Assembly: GCA_002966495.1 (NCBI GenBank)
Contig: CP016490.1
Coordinates: 2,108,001 to 2,172,000, forward strand
DNA length: 64,000 nt
From: Halomonas sp. GFAJ-1
Lineage (GTDB): Bacteria; Pseudomonadota; Gammaproteobacteria; Pseudomonadales; Halomonadaceae
Reading direction: 5' to 3'
In this document: piece by piece, positions 35,701 to 36,742 of the stretch
How the letters are laid out: each line of letters begins with the position of its first letter
Numbering within the stretch: position 1 is the stretch's first letter
Notes under the pieces: model-generated
The model's input: only the letters and a program-made list of their open reading frames with translations
Database searches by the model: none
Told to the model about the DNA's origin: nothing
Translations under genes and position numbers: made by a program

Positions 35701-36742
35701 CAGGGTGGCATCCGGTGACCCAAGCCTAGGCGCTAACAATGACCTTAACGGCGGCGCGGATCGCGACATACTCATCGGTGGCGCTGGTGATGACATCATC
35801 AGGGGGGGCGATGGAAACGATATTTTATTCGGTGACTTCGGGCGAGTCATCCGAACGGAGGATCGGCTCTTTGTTGATGCTAAACATCTGTATGAAGGTG
35901 GCAATGATAAAATCTATGCGGACGGTGGCAACAACATTGCGATAGGCGGCGCAGGTCAAGATCTCTTTGATGCCAACTTCGCTACTGACGCTTTCGTGGG
36001 TGACTACGGTTTTTTTGAAATTGAAATAAGTGCCCCTAACGAGCGCGAGCGCATTTTGCATTTTGAGACGGTCTCATACGGTCGCGTTGACTTGATTCGA
36101 GCCACACTTGAAGAGCTGTATACCACCAATAGGCATGACGATTTGGTAGAGGCAGAGCCTATTATCATAGCTCGGCCGCTTGGCTCGATGAACGTCATCG
36201 ACACTGCTGCCACAATGGGGAGTGAAGCGAGGGGATTATCCAGCAGTATTGCAGATTTGATAGACACATGGATGGAGCGTCAGTCAGGAAGCTTACGTTC
36301 CAGTATCGCGAGTGCAACAGCGCTAGCAGCGACAGAAAGCCTGCGTAATGCTCCAGAGGCAGAAATAGCTGAGGTAACGGCTGGACAGTTAGCTGGTGGA
36401 GATAGCACTGAAGAGCCCCTGGAAATAGATAACCCTGCTCCAGACGACGAAATTATAGAAGAGACAGAGGATGATGGAACATTAACGGAAGCAATGGAAG
36501 CGACAGACGAGGAGTTATCTACAGATGAGGAGCTGCCAGAAAGCGATGTTGTGACAAGCGAAGAGCTTGATGGCCTTCCTGCAGGTTGGCTTGCCACAGT
36601 AAGTAGTGCTTCTGCCTTAGCGGTCGCTCATCAGCGGAACAAGACGAACGCAATAGATAGACTTGAAAAGCTACGTCGTGAGTCCGCTGCGCGAAATTGG
36701 AAAAAAATGACTAATCCGCAAAAGAATCAAGGTGGCGAATGA
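5705..36742 (+). CDS. Giant LEPR-XLL repeat protein / RTX-like adhesin (10,345 aa)
   Basis: The frame is unbroken over 31 kb and starts at an ATG after GTAGGAG. The N-terminus (1-35) is basic, without a Sec-type hydrophobic core, and leads into the LEPR-XLL-type motif LEQRVLLSADP (40-50). Next come RTX-like GGxGxDxLxGG blocks (about 307-328 and 530-562), a Gly/Ala-rich beta-repeat region (about 1330-4865), filamentous-haemagglutinin-like repeats (about 4900-7250), and a probable helical insert (about 5828-6098). A Calx-beta-like stretch (about 7780-7895) and more RTX-like blocks (from 8031) precede a 24-unit array of 62 residues. A last RTX block (10014-10046), an acidic linker, and a short apolar segment with a basic tail close the protein. 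I noticed no cysteine on reading through the parts I checked. The composition fits an extracellular calcium-dependent adhesin or surface-layer fibre of about 1 MDa. It overlaps the next gene by ATGA. Function is inferred from architecture, not demonstrated. Confidence 0.93.
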   Translation: MNRPFQPTRKMLSALVGRLSRSDKTQRAYAKKSRFIFEGLEQRVLLSADPLTAALAGGGDFELRVAEEEGEQHLMVMQLTDEGDELVEKFQIDKARDEGKVTLKADDSEDVETNLALLLGDHADQLNGIEFVFLGGEGDETLNISDAGGVTFDFQAGDGDDRIIDQGSNDGRWEVDVESESGKRDSWLSFSGVLDVELTESTGQHTLSSSEAAATFSVFDESLVLIGGHEDDPDEREGITFDGVAILEGRHEDTLSFATYFDGVEVDLSLGTATALGGVSGFGTLEGSNANDVLIADDESITLRGLSGNDILQGGGGDDTLMGGAGDNLFINTGGTDTFVSETEGDDAFLIERNHDGAVLRLSSGEEGAEVVLSDSNSSDETTLLHFVTPPTEIILGAGADSQNVTLDASGYGLGSVTFQIQGQDVTAMGSASDDLFVLSPNGSGTLDGGGFDDEGNLLQLEANQNMVLGEDMLAVSGTQRYTFSNMQTALLIGGASDNTLDASGFAGSVRLEGVAGNNTLRASQDDSLLVGGSGDDTLIGGAGNDVLTGGRGNNALDGGGGTNQVFGQTTHRLTLSDDTLVRGDQEEIVRLTWSGNQDEQVRFFYGESDDFDRSVELAANAEALEVQYALEQLDGIGRGNVQVDRELSEQGNVSWVVRFIGDFMVADVDGKASKELLTLGAAAASQSALSVQAHREQERRFGVDTLTNIQGGLLQALESGNVRLDASGFSHDVYFEGSGGQDTFIGSLGDNTFNALAGDNHIIAGQGVNTVTGGTGTDHLILNLSSDTSEVDLKGSEFSITASDATVTSSYQNIERVSINSADDGGELSLDASEYHGASLSTRLADLVSEAALDTLIVEEEKGGSISDEGQLISPLRLSVQVGSGEQQAISFSGVRQLEDVVNQLNNLDDVDATFDASSGRISVTAIDTLTLNALGNADQQAALAGLFDALGMSLSSASGSTWQSERLVASGVSVVMATDAALTAVGSQGNDRFQVDHARAHSIDGNGGVNTLTAFYAGDMQLSDASLVYDFNNVETNDDDDEIVDDQRITADLSNLHNVTLTVTGDPTETDIDATDFSGDFVNLVTHVSGSLIAADSDNTHTRFDVTTDGLAADAISITTHSAAQTSQVRAFSGDVDTPSLAGLDAVSIDGSADLLYAWTGDVTLQDETLDIDRAITLAADGVLTLKDVSINTTSNDLLITGDAVRVEGGEIITDGGDLTLEAAAIYVGKAAELNTWGGSEDGQLALNARPMGFLNGGPANGFVDVGLFDLSVVIEEAELKAGDIIVDARIIDPDRSLIRLDSGNATVNSGIDAAVGFLEGLSLFGSISVLLASGDIDIGADAELDASGDIRIDNEIELTASMEPTVAFGIGVSVGVLTAYANVNVHGTLTAQDDVVINTRVSTTQAATAKPSGIKGFAGSAAVTVLRTESRAMVWEDATITAGRDVIVDARTIDRGAVSATSGAEKGKVGVAIAVAVENGLTEAQLAGNVTAGGDIKVNADTRRESISGTRFIFLPTSANGVSASAGTAKPTPGSVIEGISDSSEDLAKSPLTLLEPLKEKVGGWASQLGEKLKVDQLAKKLSFGGDSDGEKLDLAAGIAVMVDINVAEARLGLKDGVDRDGNATTVRSQITAGGAVDVISLSQHRPNVSASGSAAKDGQAGKESDNELTKLIKKRLAKKSDSNASADGSAKDKKDEKNKKSKEDQTATVAISGAVSVSVLDNQAHASIEGNVDLDAGTDDSRDDRAIRVDAQSINALDLTSVFGANLVTSIIDLVNAEDGSDFSSDEGEQRVDNGTKVIVDDDHTVGGDPGHVYQFLGSNNTLIDLADEDFDNPDRWESLGTPLEQQIPDLINTISGYFSNNFGLNGSFDTWTMATASGEKLALAGAGTVFVLDQTSDARIREGARINVDGTDSVTDIDVDSGRSVSVTASSQNDALSAVGNIKLPGISAPGSFNLERWKESFSKDKFSPKEIGNNFLATQADSVAIGAAFTANILGSQTRAEIESDVVLMADSLDVSADHQSILLGVGSSGGKSQKVAFNASAVANVIQNSTQAWIADNSFIRVGSGSVDSGDSDSPALRVSANDASYMINLTGSFNTGGKAAVGASAGVSVLERDTRAMVGREASSSWDDSTLSNLQGSIVVGGDAQVASTNSGVVIDLAVAGSVAGKSKSGTSSNSSTQPAKDDPGKWPNNQANYDKVLGDMQGKLGSGSGSSSSSSSKIGVGLSGSVVVHVGDDNTIATVRGLDTMEVDGKVEIAANDATQMGMFAGGAAISLSQKSVAVAGAATIAVQSGTTQAGVADIHHWQSDDVAISAEREGWSVLGAAAIAIAKGAKGAGVAGSASALVSTRTVDARLLNIRSGSAGHLQVESQDAANTILISGAVAASGMAGVGASAAVSYIEHEVTALARKVGDVSGDFSGDAFDADSISVTADNDALIISVAASLGIGGGGKGAGIAGTVGVNIVNNTTLAALERSNLNLNAGDEADVHIVAADSASVWSLAGALGFGSKAGFGVAIGINTLTNSTEARLADSRISQANSVTVDASARGLIRSAAVGVGVSSAVGGSGSVSGNIIVNEINANLTRSRIEQASGEVAVSAYNQAVVLSYAGAVAGGSKAGVAGSIAANFVIFDQAALVNGGTINANALNVSSISDTLVFSVGFGAAAAGKGGFAGAVTISTIAGQTLAEIGGGANVSVHDDIDVQAQDITRVAVIAFGAAGASTVAGGGSLSTTILDNAVLARVADDTVLETQGDINVFAGLSEESQPILNLRQLGIDVDLKEYGTGSDDADDAADAGLAARSDEFDLSAGVINISFAGAGAGTVAGAGAVGLNWLRSSVRAEISGQSTRLDAGNNINVIAKDQSAVINVAFGVAGAGTVAGGAAIAFNYIGGDPTNPSRSLQSEDDIDTSQDLLITNVQDDNEREFVAGEVAAVIEGAELVAGGDITVDAQAESILANLTAGGAAAGTVALSGSIGINFVRHQVVADISDGADVKGRSVQVTAGLAPISINIAGAASGAGTVGLAGASATTDINTAVKASIRGSATSVTAREGDVVVDALMRRITDGVYEGINERDLAQADVDNTDPDADIEDEDDDKTPLSVLESVGLVDTDDAPELPTPTQAGDQIFTAAISGAGSGTVSIAGALSLNWMRSTAEAVIEGATVKADQGDVSVKAEDRLGMNAFTIAAGASGAVSALGYMAYNYIGGNPGSSGDDDTNVVRARIDDAVVTASNIDVQAISDSAISSYTVGASVSVYASMVGSVALNFTTKDVEAEVTGSELTARGGDIVVNAQDTSTIISGAVQLSVAVYGGSVGVTVSLNDITNTISAGVEESALTAEDGGSIIVTADASAITMNVVGGVSFGTFVSAAANSAATVGGNTVDAYIKGRSSDVSAYDIVADGHVLVHANSNDRNFVIAGTVSAGLVAGGIAVGVNLMGSDTSATVADNVRVRAEGNGSTVDIFSAWDSDDDAYETEPGRGVAVLATSRLRYTHYAVAAGGGAVGLGANLSVDALAGSTNARVENAHISSGQDVTVRALHATQADSGGGTLAGGIFAGAAAIDTSLASHRTLAEVVGKRSDIISADGDVRVDAQSDVRLETYVVGVSIGLVSVAGSASALDVSSSTSARITGVSVDADNILVQSKSETLLTYIVGTAAAGLSASLGASLSVGLINPDTVAEVLGAKLTASGDITVAADQRAAVEVSMATASLDGLMALAGSVSVITSDASASSFVGDLVDTDGNVVANSVFKAGGDINITAVNRTIINPWDEFAANFIGTLSAGGLAGAGASVDVMVLRETVYATVGDNTTLEANERINIDAHLERDLTSLVMGFSVSVGAALTGSISVLSLGQGLREGTRDTFMGEDDGISELIADSFGNGANYQLNNDRQENLEDVRVEGSDDPDAINAPIGSEIDNPNADTQSSRDRVNNGLLANNLSPELPRANQIDGDITVGDVGATVGRNVILTAGSDIDVSARETLDVDVIVGSGGGALLGAVGASVSTLDNSTATTATVSRDAVLSAGERIRVGSHYDAHVSQGAYGGQLALGLGASGQAAVLWDATQQIAYLEDGARIAQASHLDVVANANRHYALESAGGAVGIVGIGVSVAQAELTGSTRAYIGEGVTVGNPSDVGSAGNAGAISSIIDNVSVTASSNDNIDIYALSVGGGVAGGAGVEVTVTLENNVDAFIGSGTQVLAGNVLLNATQTPVIATDTVGVSAGGLGVDVTVTEITLGADIMAALGTITNDRQVNGDNLRITAETVGVQAALVRDEHESSVSSDATGVSGSVIGVSASILDMIDRTRVIAEVGASAAVTLQALPAFQAQRLQKLREEAAEGGLDEELWSGWTVPDVNNAEALTLADLPLQDVWFSVDARQESRVDADMGSYAGGGVVVGAAVARLDQSTYTLAHVGDNARIDMARGYVNDASEVDQVLSVRSVTEQVARLNTRAIAGGLASGAGVEVSIDSQNSVLTKVGESAEIIAFNTDATLDLLARQTLDVDGTLRALGAGLLSGAGAQASYALSPDTQVIIGEDALLDADAIAARATAEVFKRDVVERGSGENFNIQGEAYGLVSGAGLGSDITLSIATEVTVADNAQLTARGEFNAADGSGDINLRAFNNLDIRDQSSILAGGLLAGTGATSSFNGVDIEASVTVGAALLDARRDLYLAANTQANIAIVLFLDAYGAVTVTAGTTEAYLAPTNSVNIVQSAQVEARGNIWLLAGRDSNRIGDAYRVVSTVDTLSGSLAPVDVVDAEAILLRNNLINVERDAQVSSLGDITILAEDFDGAAMLARAKAVNWINAALGGINSALGGTEAQSGNSTATSNGIVTIDGTLETGRERVQRLVVDIANGFSFNDLDEPDRPLEEIFVAWDQFNDIGFTLSLGNVETTLFEEWREARSRLNDYRGIGSSDVIASLSDEVSRIEARLEAQGFIDPDSGAVNDPGVVEIVLDDIDATAGRIDIFADYLGGSGNFISPRGSDVTIVNKTPAWIIVNDITIDDGASGFFYNGLQVEKDADIADLNRAPDAEALLPIGVTLSGVAFGYTASLSGDDDATITIANTYSNPDADLAALATSLGLDNTQSNRNSLVSEEFDRDAIAPSVAVRGSIYAPLAEAVIFAGRDFDLSTDVNGLTQGQTASINVADLVLSAQDSINIGGVSRFALGEAPYLTMKDFTRNWAYSADPETPEITDAFIESQPLFLQSFYRSMQRLYDSMNLSEEMFDALEDITNSTPTQARRINIQADVINLNGRMVSGVGEYDIEVNESDEAFIERQLNRGISNTFRLGDASNRSGVNIGFNPDTMQIEVQDAVIGGGDVTIDGHLINTGSGEIDIFAGYGDINVDNRTRFAISLADIDVSTPGRGSLSITDRELWSGDDERDTTLGDQVDQVIIQRNSDGQFEVEHSGRNSNASNFNQGTLSQQALINEDFSYAIAENRRYAFEVAQVQETRTEYVLRTSSWIGIDALASDPPDESSKDTQTLSQRLLPVGSGDKGIVYTSDESLDRYKYESRRTSGSTEPGNADGAGIIDVGRNEIKLDDDRYVDAGIYFTSGAELVESTWYGKKTYEITLSQREITSTRHRHDIQADNDVSINFWGEETGSINVNSVGDIVIDGAMSSANGDVSLSTQGSIRNGSAEIGAPRIEGVNVTLEADDGIGSEQADGTLDPVQVSLVGSGGVLNAETTRGDVLLSSGPTSSLTIGQVTTGSGDVWIETTRSLNAANSNSLVQGQAITLTAGVDIGSSDQSLRIDSSNRDENSAEAQRRNDVLTINNGDSGNDVFIEEVSGDLRLKEIITRGDVFIEIKEGSLLDANTESERDERTYEELRDGVWSALSLTDGNRVDEAIERLETRRTAEYSGYWHERLQLSDDELGTLDNETRYQLFMLDEESAVLLELGTDDNGDEKIVGLADLAPKGSEGAEHRLYTSSQDFETVARSQLRHIDSSAIADIDVSQLDDALADELSRLVAQGGYVIDTSSLALNNEEKVTYRRFVAYDENAQISLSDNERAALDQDQINTLEVTRTERFHQLHATYGGETDVFRSDHVIVVSDEEKDELRDNVKVWTEEELLSLVGEGLLQETTDTRLEIQAPNINAGGAITILARDGSVGSTDAYTVITLEYETDANGEERLKTLSDDDRVQLSASERNDISYIRDGLLEDVNVDFEVSDDGGQNTLTAILREDEDNLEDWSHFNVGDTLYLNGSSTLNFTENARYLTVTSIEGNRLEMSAEGDIVSETDKVVELGRVVLDPLNVEEGVRFTHIVIDQRSDVNISQRNTSAGITIESGESLYLGSDGDVVIRSLDVGADLRIKVDGSILSDGAVINATDAILEAATGSIGTEDNAIELQLDNDGLITARARQDIHLVTTEGRDARIATLFSSGGDIVINSDGKIVDGLRHELLKLLASNGEIILHAQGHIGDLANDNVLEVRAAQGVTATSQNGDVALDSVDGSLVVNQVEAQNGNVWLAAEGSIVNGLGVDPTVANVIAEDLELLARFGGIGSIEGDLFTNLSGRLDIDSFDSLYLTDQSDLLNIGTVRAGSETSDRLAFITSLGAIRSALSSDEQENLLSTNVHLIATDDIGEADNVITTRIGDLQGQSINGSVFIDNQGAMTIRSGLEAANDINLEINSPITVENNMMSHHGDINITSNASNDDIVTFTNGAQVIAANGSVIVNAAEGIVIDDGNVLIKAAFDVEFYLQVHESSQTDGFADLSMGRIEAANTFLMQGGERLQTWTLDDELIVNAHSIEIVSLQGDNVYLLGGALSASRLEFMGGGNDDTLVFDGEHVIDDVSISLGGGSNSARFEGTLNASMVVLNGSDGNDHVVFDGDHRLDRLDVKLGAGDDTLRAHGSIHSIDGMRFDGQSGDDDLLFHADELIGPIDILGGEGDDLITVVELNTRNALMTLDGGSGSDIYRIVTRQDANADYEITVADSGAANDGVDYLFIEGRGYDAYDGSVDISSLNAVSNDAEDLFLIRRNFIARLEGDSAQGVSGDNVERINYDQSLNGRVRINGHDGNDTFIVDDTSAMMTLDGGKGDDRFQIGQIFAEDPNAPENLVDGIYVNSGVRAGDEIETIRTTQGFLSSGNRESMVIYGGSGADEFVVYSNKGLLRMEGERGNNSFVVRAFIVENDIQVRGGDDDDLIEYNINAPVDIDGGGGFNTLVVLGTEADDNFVITRDGVFGAGLNIGFDRIQAVNVDGLEGDDTFYVLSTAFDVVTRLVGGLGSDTFRIGGDVTGRVVASDVEGRSSLITHGVNSADSAYNNLLIDGVPVSIADESSGAVTIDQRGGTRILEGGDIASYFLGLALPSDMSIADGAMVTLTVSAAMSSTTDRTRAQDGKKPQTVLLSKAEDGEFTNALTVDFIFDSDTGWGSDQEIFVKAPEDGVVEGTRNVAVSHLASITMPNDEPVPDVLAQINDQAIGNAMITVFDRDQGDLFIEQTGRRLTVIEGENGTGQSDSFSFSLTTPPAENETVTVSLSFDDRLAVDQDTFTFTADNWQERQTVTVSVVNSDTVSNRLDTRISFDITSNQSDSIYQNTQPGSVLVSAYDNNSADVVVQEIGDGTRISASGGTGAYTLRLTKAPTDDVLVRLNSDGFSDFDLNNERIVLDTVVDESLQVSVLDPVESGPRLVLQDGRTWSSLGVSVGMIVATDDHQEFKVNNLSSDGSELNLTKSAKGLTQNTLTINRISTPAVVFTSENWFEPFNVEVGLDVDYVAATGSENDRQFPSQDNVLDRIQGPLILEGGTSDTDRSIADAVMLPYEDDGERDDLVIVTPEEAAKQDTNSLIMSADASVSDLEGVLTSNYVAGLGMNQGVLTQDDGFGDTIETPLGITYHGFQVVELRMGSGNDNLTIDADPIKFTGEDVNVRAVGDTVRIERQDGGSWYDDGFRRADEVFVNGHRAVVSEVSAGQSTLVLLSSLGALNLETGIQTIDVIREMPLTVVHGGGNRIDDGVRGGDTIVVKGGYDAQMPLIVFGDTARNGGPYRAEGGSLTDLAQRFEEFGNNTLDASQAIGGVVLVGGRGEDTLIGGLGDDQLFGGGGSDIIDATRGGNNHLYGDGSLDVTISHRLRQADSVMTLYHAKSSVDVETGDRLEAGSNILMGGNGNDILIGDQGVVELNAADGMSGLRLLDSQRVVSIETKNPENYGSNTLSVTGGNNVLLGGSGADSLHGAAGNDILIGDHGLIEFSVANELDNPTRIISREERFDGNDTLVGGSGDDILIGGGGQNTLYGGSQHTHQQSGNDVLIGGYAELTFADGTLRQINSLYRQNGDGDVIYTGDGDNIVIGGEGNNEIVGAKGATSTTVLGNSGSLEWNADGRLTSLQTYITDYDGDDSITITSGDVIWAGGAGNDTLNITDASQDSQHVLMGSNVQLQWNDDGVLTSAASIAPESAGNDTITVNAGNVTWIGGVGDDSLTITDADQESQHVLMGDNAQLGWTDDGVLVSAESLATDIGGNDDVFVNAGNVTWIGGVGDDSLTISDADQESQHVLMGDNAQLGWTDEGVLISAESLAFEEGGDDTVSVNAGNVTWIGGVGDDSLTISDADEDSQHVLMGDNAQLGWTDDGVLVSAESLATDIGGNDDVFVNAGNVTWIGGVGDDSLTISDADQDSQHVLMGDNAQLGWTDDGVLVSAESLATDIGGNDDVFVNAGNVTWIGGVGNDTLEITEAAQGSEHVLMGDNAQLGWTDDGVLVSAESLATDIGGNDDVFVNAGNVTWIGGVGDDSLTISDADQDSQHVLMGDNAQLGWTDEGVLISAESLAFEEGGDDTVSVNAGNVTWIGGVGDDSLTISDADQDSQHVLMGDNAQLGWTDDGVLVSAESLATDIGGNDDVFVNAGNVTWIGGVGNDTLEITEAAQGSEHVLMGDNAQLGWTDDGVLVSAESLATDIGGNDDVFVNAGNVTWIGGVGDDSLTISDADQDSQHVLMGDNAQLGWTDEGVLISAESLAFEEGGDDTVSVNAGNVTWIGGVGDDSLTISDADQDSQHVLMGDNAQLGWTDEGVLISAESLAFEEGGDDTVSVNAGNVTWIGGVGDDSLTISDADEDSQHVLMGDNAQLGWTDDGVLVSAESLATDIGGNDDVFVNAGNVTWIGGVGNDTLEITEAAQGSEHVLMGDNAQLGWTDDGVLVSAESLATDIGGNDDVFVNAGNVTWIGGVGNDTLEITEAAQGSEHVLMGDNAQLGWTDDGVLVSAESLATDIGGNDDVFVNAGNVTWIGGVGNDTLEITEAAQGSEHVLMGDNAQLGWTDDGVLVSAESLATDIGGNDDVFVNAGNVTWIGGVGNDTLEITEAAQGSEHVLMGDNAQLGWTDDGVLVSAESLATDIGGNDDVFVNAGNVTWIGGVGNDTLEITEAAQGSEHVLMGDNAQLGWTDDGVLVSAESLATDIGGNDDVFVNAGNVTWIGGVGNDTLEITEAAQGSEHVLMGDNAQLGWTDEGVLISAESLAFEEGGDDTVSVNAGNVTWIGGVGDDSLTITDADQESQHVLMGDNAQLGWTDDGVLVSAESLATNIGGNDDVFVNAGNVTWIGGVGNDTLEIPEAAQGSEHVLMGDNAQLGWTDDGVLVSAESLATDIGGNDDVFVNAGNVTWIGGVGNDTLEITEAAQGSEHVLMGDNAQLGWTDEGVLISAESLAFEEGGDDTVSVNAGNVTWTGGVGDDSLTISDADQDSQHVLMGDNAQLGWTDDGVLVSAESLATDIGGNDDVFVNAGNVTWIGGVGDDSLTISDADQDSQHVLMGDNAQLGWTDDGVLVSAESLATDIGGNDDVFVNAGNVTWIGGVGNDTLEITDADQDSQHVLMGDNGRINWLDTGLLNLIESVTPEAGGNDTISVNAGTVLAIGGSGKNEISTGLGSDRIIGDNGRITFDGQGEVKKLTSTHFEFGDGDIITSDGGDNWVIGGKSSNTIDLESGDGDNSVIGNNGLIEGENSIRRLLQSLDVVAATAGNNNIATGSGRDYVIAGIGSNITSNKAGESIVIGDDGVIEADDEGRYIRVASGDPSLGANNDLNGGADRDILIGGAGDDIIRGGDGNDILFGDFGRVIRTEDRLFVDAKHLYEGGNDKIYADGGNNIAIGGAGQDLFDANFATDAFVGDYGFFEIEISAPNERERILHFETVSYGRVDLIRATLEELYTTNRHDDLVEAEPIIIARPLGSMNVIDTAATMGSEARGLSSSIADLIDTWMERQSGSLRSSIASATALAATESLRNAPEAEIAEVTAGQLAGGDSTEEPLEIDNPAPDDEIIEETEDDGTLTEAMEATDEELSTDEELPESDVVTSEELDGLPAGWLATVSSASALAVAHQRNKTNAIDRLEKLRRESAARNWKKMTNPQKNQGGE
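5822..5854 (+). other. LEPR-XLL-type motif in the giant protein
   Basis: Residues 40-50 read LEQRVLLSADP, preceded by FIFEG. The consensus for this domain is LEPRxLLSADP, so Pro is replaced by Gln here. The domain is known near the N-terminus of extremely large repeat proteins and has been suggested to be a sorting signal. The first 35 residues contain nine or ten Lys/Arg and no long hydrophobic run, so an ordinary Sec signal peptide is not visible. Confidence 0.85.
6623..7390 (+). other. N-terminal RTX-like (haemolysin-type) repeat blocks
   Basis: Two clusters of glycine/aspartate nonapeptides are encoded here. Residues 307-328 include GGGGDDTLMGGAGDN. Residues 530-562 include GGSGDDTLIGGAGNDVLTGG. 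Such repeats form calcium-binding parallel beta-rolls in type I-secreted proteins. Finding them near the N-terminus is unlike classical RTX toxins, where they sit just before a C-terminal secretion signal. Confidence 0.8.
9691..20300 (+). repeat. Gly/Ala-rich ~70-100-residue beta-repeat region of the giant protein
   Basis: This 10.6-kb stretch encodes dozens of degenerate units of roughly 70-100 residues. Each combines a Gly/Ala-rich apolar strand such as GAGAGTVAGAGAVGLNWL, a short charged turn (for example SSVRAEISG), and a strand ending in DIxVxA (for example GGDITVDAQAES). The pattern suggests a long beta-helix or stacked beta-sandwich fibre. Units are diverged at DNA level, unlike the 186-bp array further on. 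Charged linkers interrupt it: a Lys-rich one near 10,708-10,836, a Ser-rich one near 12,340-12,385, and acidic ones near 14,085 and 14,965-15,020. Confidence 0.7.
23188..23997 (+). other. Probable alpha-helical insert in the beta-repeat shaft
   Basis: Residues about 5828-6098 lack the beta-repeat signature. They read as charged amphipathic helices, for example ERDERTYEELRDGVWSAL, VDEAIERLETRRTAEYSGYW, LDDALADELSRLV and SDEEKDELRDNVKVWTEEEL. On both sides the protein returns to strands of the IDVSA / LEIQAPNINAGGAITI type. This may be a functional domain presented on the fibre. I do not recognise a family. Confidence 0.5.
28040..28390 (+). other. Calx-beta-like sandwich domain in the giant protein
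   Basis: Residues about 7780-7895 include LTVIEGENGTGQSDSFSFSL, then TPPAENETVTVSLSFDD and WQERQTVTVSVVNSD. The EG-N-S-FxFSLT... TVTVSLSxDD... QTVTV order is the usual pattern of Calx-beta or cadherin-like modules in large adhesins. A second related stretch follows at about 28,440-28,900. The family label is tentative. Confidence 0.45.
29795..30440 (+). other. C-terminal RTX-like repeat blocks
   Basis: Residues from 8031 carry LVGGRGEDTLIGGLGDDQLF, then MGGNGNDILIGDQG, LLGGSGADSLHGAAGNDILI and GGSGDDILIGGGGQNTLYGG. These are haemolysin-type calcium-binding nonapeptides arranged as several short beta-rolls. They lead straight into the 186-bp tandem array. A further block, LNGGADRDILIGGAGDDIIR and following (35,744-35,842), closes the repeat region. 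Confidence 0.82.
30767..35230 (+). repeat. 24 tandem 186-bp units (62 residues each) within the giant gene
   Basis: The landmark AACGTCACCTGG recurs every 186 bases, without any indel, at 30953, 31139, 31325 and on to 35045: 23 exact-spaced copies. A diverged copy precedes them at 30767 and another follows at 35231. Each 62-residue unit contains NVTWIGGVG, then HVLMGDNAQLGW, then GVLxSAESLA. Two alternative versions of each half-unit alternate: DDSLTISDADQDSQ or NDTLEITEAAQGSE, and DDGVLVSAESLATDIGGNDD or DEGVLISAESLAFEEGGDDT. The central copies (32999-33928) are five nearly identical units in a row. Strict periodicity with near-identity indicates recent expansion or gene conversion. Confidence 0.95.
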
